From: Bacteroidales bacterium
Lineage (GTDB): Bacteria > Bacteroidota > Bacteroidia > Bacteroidales > UBA932
Direction of reading: 5' to 3'
Assembly: GCA_017554335.1 (NCBI GenBank)
Contig: JAFZIO010000055.1
Coordinates: forward strand, 62,001 to 126,000
Length of the DNA: 64,000 nucleotides
How positions within the stretch are numbered: position 1 is the stretch's first letter; each line of letters begins with the position of its first letter. Positions 61,431 through 64,000 of the stretch are shown here, one piece after another. The position numbers were made by a program, and so were the translations under genes. Below the pieces are notes generated by a model. That model worked only from the letters and a program-made list of their open reading frames with translations. It ran no database searches and was not told the origin of the DNA.

Positions 61431-64000
61431 TTAAAAATCTTCTTCCGCATCAAACGGACTCTCCGGGAATTCGGGTCTGAAGCCATTACGGACGGTCCAG
61501 CCGACGGGGATTCCGCTGGCACTATTCCTGGGCCAGGAGGCCGAGTTGCTCTGGGTAAACGTACCGGTAGCAGCAACATTCTGCAGCCAGTCAGTGGTAC
61601 TTCCGTTAATGCAGATATCACTGACAGCCACACATCTGACAACGTTCAGCAGGGAACAGCCATAGAACATTCGGCGATAGCAATCTTTTACCAATGCAGA
61701 GGCCGGAAGGTCAGGGGCCGACGTCAGGCCTGTACAACCCTCAAACATGGAATAATAACAGGCTTCCGCAAGCGTAGTGGCAGGCAATTCAGGAGCGGAC
61801 GTCAAACCCGTACATCCCTTGAACATAGCCTTATAGCAACTGGTAGCCAAGCCGGACACAGGCAGGAATCCGTCAGGAAGATCAGCCAGAGAAGTACATC
61901 CCTCAAACATGCTCTCGTAACATGATGCCGCGAGTGTTGAGACAGGCAACTCCGGAATGGCCGTTAAACCTGTGCAACCCTTGAACATGGCCTTATAGCA
62001 GCTCGGCTTGCATGTAAGCATCGGCATAATCAGTTCAGACGCATCTGTAAGGTTTTCATGGCCACTGAAACACTCATAGAAAGTCCAGTCACCAGTAATC
62101 CCACTTGATCCCAGTGCAGGATAATCATCGCCCACGATAAGGGAGGCAATGTTTCCGCCGATTGAAAAATGGCCGTCCTTCTGAGTCTTGTCTGAACCGG
62201 GACTATAGCAGTAGAACCTGCTGGAACCGCCCCAAGCGTTAATAGTTGCGGTTGATCGGAAGAAAACCTTGATGCCTCTTGGAATCTCAATCTCAGAATT
62301 CTTGGTATACGTCTGCCAACCTTCTTCGTTGTAGTTATACTCCAGATTGTCCTGATTGACAACAACGATACAACCACCTATTGTATCATAATCGGCCTGC
62401 ACGTAGAATTGGCCAGTAAATCCTGATACATTGATAAAAGAGGTGTAGCCTTTTATGAAATAATCGTTAGCTACCCAGATGGTGGTTGCGCTGGCGCTGG
62501 TATTGGACTTGAAATAACTGGAGAAAGTGACCGTACCGTCCGTGACGGGGAGACTGTTATACTCGTCCAAGGTGAGTGTCCTGATAAACTGGATGGTTTG
62601 CTTTCCTGCATACCCTTCAGTATCCGATATTGAGAGACCCGATTGAACGGGAAGATTGTTGTCGGTAATCTCGTTATCCGGAGTAAGGGTAGGACGCTCT
62701 GCCTCCATCGTGAATTCCAGAGGGAACATAGATGTCGGCAAGCCGGCGGGAATGGTAACATTCACGATCTGCCTTGCTCCTTTTTGAAGAGCAAGCTCGG
62801 AAGAAGCGCAGGTAACTGTCATGGACTGTTTCTTCTGCAGGGTAATTTCCACCTCCCTGTACAGGGGATATTCCTCGAAGGTGTACAGGTTCCGTCCGGT
62901 TATCTTGATTTTTTGCGTTTTAGTCTGGGAACCTGGCGCCTTTGTATTGAAGCGGACAATCCTGAATCCAGGTTCTCCGCCCATGGTCTGTGAAGCCGGA
63001 TAGAAACTTTGGACCTCATTGCCTACGTCATCGTACAGGATAAGAATGTCTTCCGATTCGCCGTCCATTTGCTCAAGTTCTACGGATACTGCGCCCCAGT
63101 CCACATTTGGCTCAGAAGAGTTAATGTCGTTGAAGAACCGGGCATAAATATAATAGTATCCTTCTTCATTGGGGCCTGTATAGGTCTTTGCCATGAACGG
63201 CTCTACGACAAGACGCGTCTGGCCGTTTGAAATATCGGAAAGATGCCTCATGGAGATATCGGCCGATATATCCTCTGCACCGGAAGACTGTGCTGCCGCC
63301 TCCGGAGTGGAAACGCCTATGGAAGAGATGCGGTTGAGCTGGATGTTGTACCTGAAATTCCTGTATATTGGATAATACTGGTAAATTGACTGATAATTCA
63401 CCACCTTGGTCTCCATCAGGTCAAGACGGTAATAGTAATACTCTTCGTCGCCGAATTTTCCGCGGATGATAACGAACGTAGGTTCCAGGTTATCGTTGGG
63501 AATATTCCGTTCATACAGATAGAAACCCTGATCGGGGTCATTCTTGTCGTACCGGATTACCCTGCCGCCGCTGGTCGACGGATCCTCAAACATGGCCGCA
63601 CTAGGAATAACATGGTCAAATTCCACGTTTGGAGACAAATAACCAAGATACTCAAGATCTTCATCCAAATTCTTGAAACTGCAACGCTCGTATCCGCTGA
63701 AACGGTAACTTTCGCCAAAATTATAATTAAAGTTAAAGGCATCCTTTATGTCACCGGCATTACTCCGGTACGGAGCAACAGATCCATTCTTGGGATAATA
63801 AATCACAGCATAGCTATAAAGCTCAAAACCGTCTTCCGGAGCCGTAGAGTCGGTCACCTGGATTTTGGCATAATTACGTATAAGGGGTACGTGCTTCATG
63901 GCCGCAGCAGCTTCATCTGAGGGCAAATATGACCCTCCCTCCATAATGGGGTTGTTATGGCTGTCCACCTTTGCGTGGACAGCAGGCATATTCACCCTCT
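61431..64000 (-). CDS. Surface protein with BspA/DUF285-type repeats, N-terminus outside the window
   Basis: At least 854 residues; the frame is open at the window edge, so the start is not seen. The N-terminal visible part (PIYRNFRYNIQLNRISSIG, then VSTPEAAAQ) resembles the ends of fimbrillin/DUF4906-type fimbrial proteins. A long beta-rich middle follows. The C-terminus (about 660-790) has five repeats of the form CYxxMFxGCTxLTxxPxLP and a cap SGIPVGWTVRN like that of the next gene. It is probably cell-surface exposed; the pair may form one fimbrial or adhesive structure. Confidence 0.78.
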   Translation of the reverse strand, partial: RVNMPAVHAKVDSHNNPIMEGGSYLPSDEAAAAMKHVPLIRNYAKIQVTDSTAPEDGFELYSYAVIYYPKNGSVAPYRSNAGDIKDAFNFNYNFGESYRFSGYERCSFKNLDEDLEYLGYLSPNVEFDHVIPSAAMFEDPSTSGGRVIRYDKNDPDQGFYLYERNIPNDNLEPTFVIIRGKFGDEEYYYYRLDLMETKVVNYQSIYQYYPIYRNFRYNIQLNRISSIGVSTPEAAAQSSGAEDISADISMRHLSDISNGQTRLVVEPFMAKTYTGPNEEGYYYIYARFFNDINSSEPNVDWGAVSVELEQMDGESEDILILYDDVGNEVQSFYPASQTMGGEPGFRIVRFNTKAPGSQTKTQKIKITGRNLYTFEEYPLYREVEITLQKKQSMTVTCASSELALQKGARQIVNVTIPAGLPTSMFPLEFTMEAERPTLTPDNEITDNNLPVQSGLSISDTEGYAGKQTIQFIRTLTLDEYNSLPVTDGTVTFSSYFKSNTSASATTIWVANDYFIKGYTSFINVSGFTGQFYVQADYDTIGGCIVVVNQDNLEYNYNEEGWQTYTKNSEIEIPRGIKVFFRSTATINAWGGSSRFYCYSPGSDKTQKDGHFSIGGNIASLIVGDDYPALGSSGITGDWTFYECFSGHENLTDASELIMPMLTCKPSCYKAMFKGCTGLTAIPELPVSTLAASCYESMFEGCTSLADLPDGFLPVSGLATSCYKAMFKGCTGLTSAPELPATTLAEACYYSMFEGCTGLTSAPDLPASALVKDCYRRMFYGCSLLNVVRCVAVSDICINGSTTDWLQNVAATGTFTQSNSASWPRNSASGIPVGWTVRNGFRPEFPESPFDAEEDF
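61640..62010 (-). repeat. BspA-type repeats within the surface protein gene
   Basis: Five DNA repeats of about 70 nt each encode MF(K/E)GCTGLT-type leucine-rich units. Similar units in the next gene lie at about 59480-59760. Confidence 0.7.

Overview
The window is chromosomal DNA of a GC-rich member of Bacteroidota, most likely order Bacteroidales and perhaps an uncultured gut lineage; the lineage is inference. Direct support: -7 boxes of the form TAnnTTTG, DUF4290 and DUF3822 genes, fimbrillin-like and BspA-like lipoproteins, a PorinO/P porin, a FISUMP lipoprotein and weak ribosome-binding sites. Gene density is high, with many ATGA overlaps.

Layout. 1-3.3 kb: end of apolipoprotein N-acyltransferase, a LysE exporter, a PASTA protein and an RluD-type pseudouridine synthase. 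3.3-3.8 kb: palindromic repeats, a terminator and tRNA-Leu(UAG). 3.8-11.8 kb: one long minus-strand run (DHH phosphoesterase, FKBP lipoprotein, MATE pump, cytidylate-kinase-like protein, prfB, fumarase, serB). 11.9-13.6 kb: a membrane protein, a shortened DUF3822 protein and rsmD. 13.7-16.1 kb: an AT-richer patch with a hydrolase lipoprotein and a REP-associated transposase (RAYT) near two copies of a hairpin that is probably its substrate. 16.2-24 kb: AraD-type enzyme, a 1374-residue GLUG/DUF4886 lipoprotein, mazG and an acyl phosphotransferase/acetate kinase pair. 24-35 kb: short ComEC, a Rel enzyme with a degenerate synthetase part, FISUMP lipoprotein, ApbE, lytic transglycosylase, MnmA with a large insertion, LolA-like protein, FtsK and DUF4290.

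35.1-44.4 kb is the most unusual part. Two tightly overlapping cassettes flank a HicAB toxin-antitoxin pair. The first (HPr-kinase-like protein, SipW-like S26 peptidase, PqqD-like protein, ABC exporter) looks like peptide maturation and export and has no recognisable precursor or cyclase. The second (SPL-like radical SAM, ATP-grasp-like protein, WbqC-like protein, GT2, DegT aminotransferase) looks like surface-glycan or small-molecule biosynthesis.

44.5-51.6 kb: an FAD dehydrogenase and an AddAB-type helicase-nuclease pair. 51.7-54.3 kb: PorinO/P porin with a DASS anion symporter. 54.3-59.2 kb: a polyferredoxin with a degenerate HMA-like region, a GH2 glycosidase and a lipoprotein. 59.3-64 kb: two surface proteins sharing BspA/DUF285-type repeats; the second runs out of the window.

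Two genome-wide themes stand out. First, at least six start codons lie only 4-6 nt after a TAnnTTTG box, so their mRNAs should be leaderless or nearly so. Second, there are three separate families of intergenic palindromes, one with compensatory changes in its core stem.
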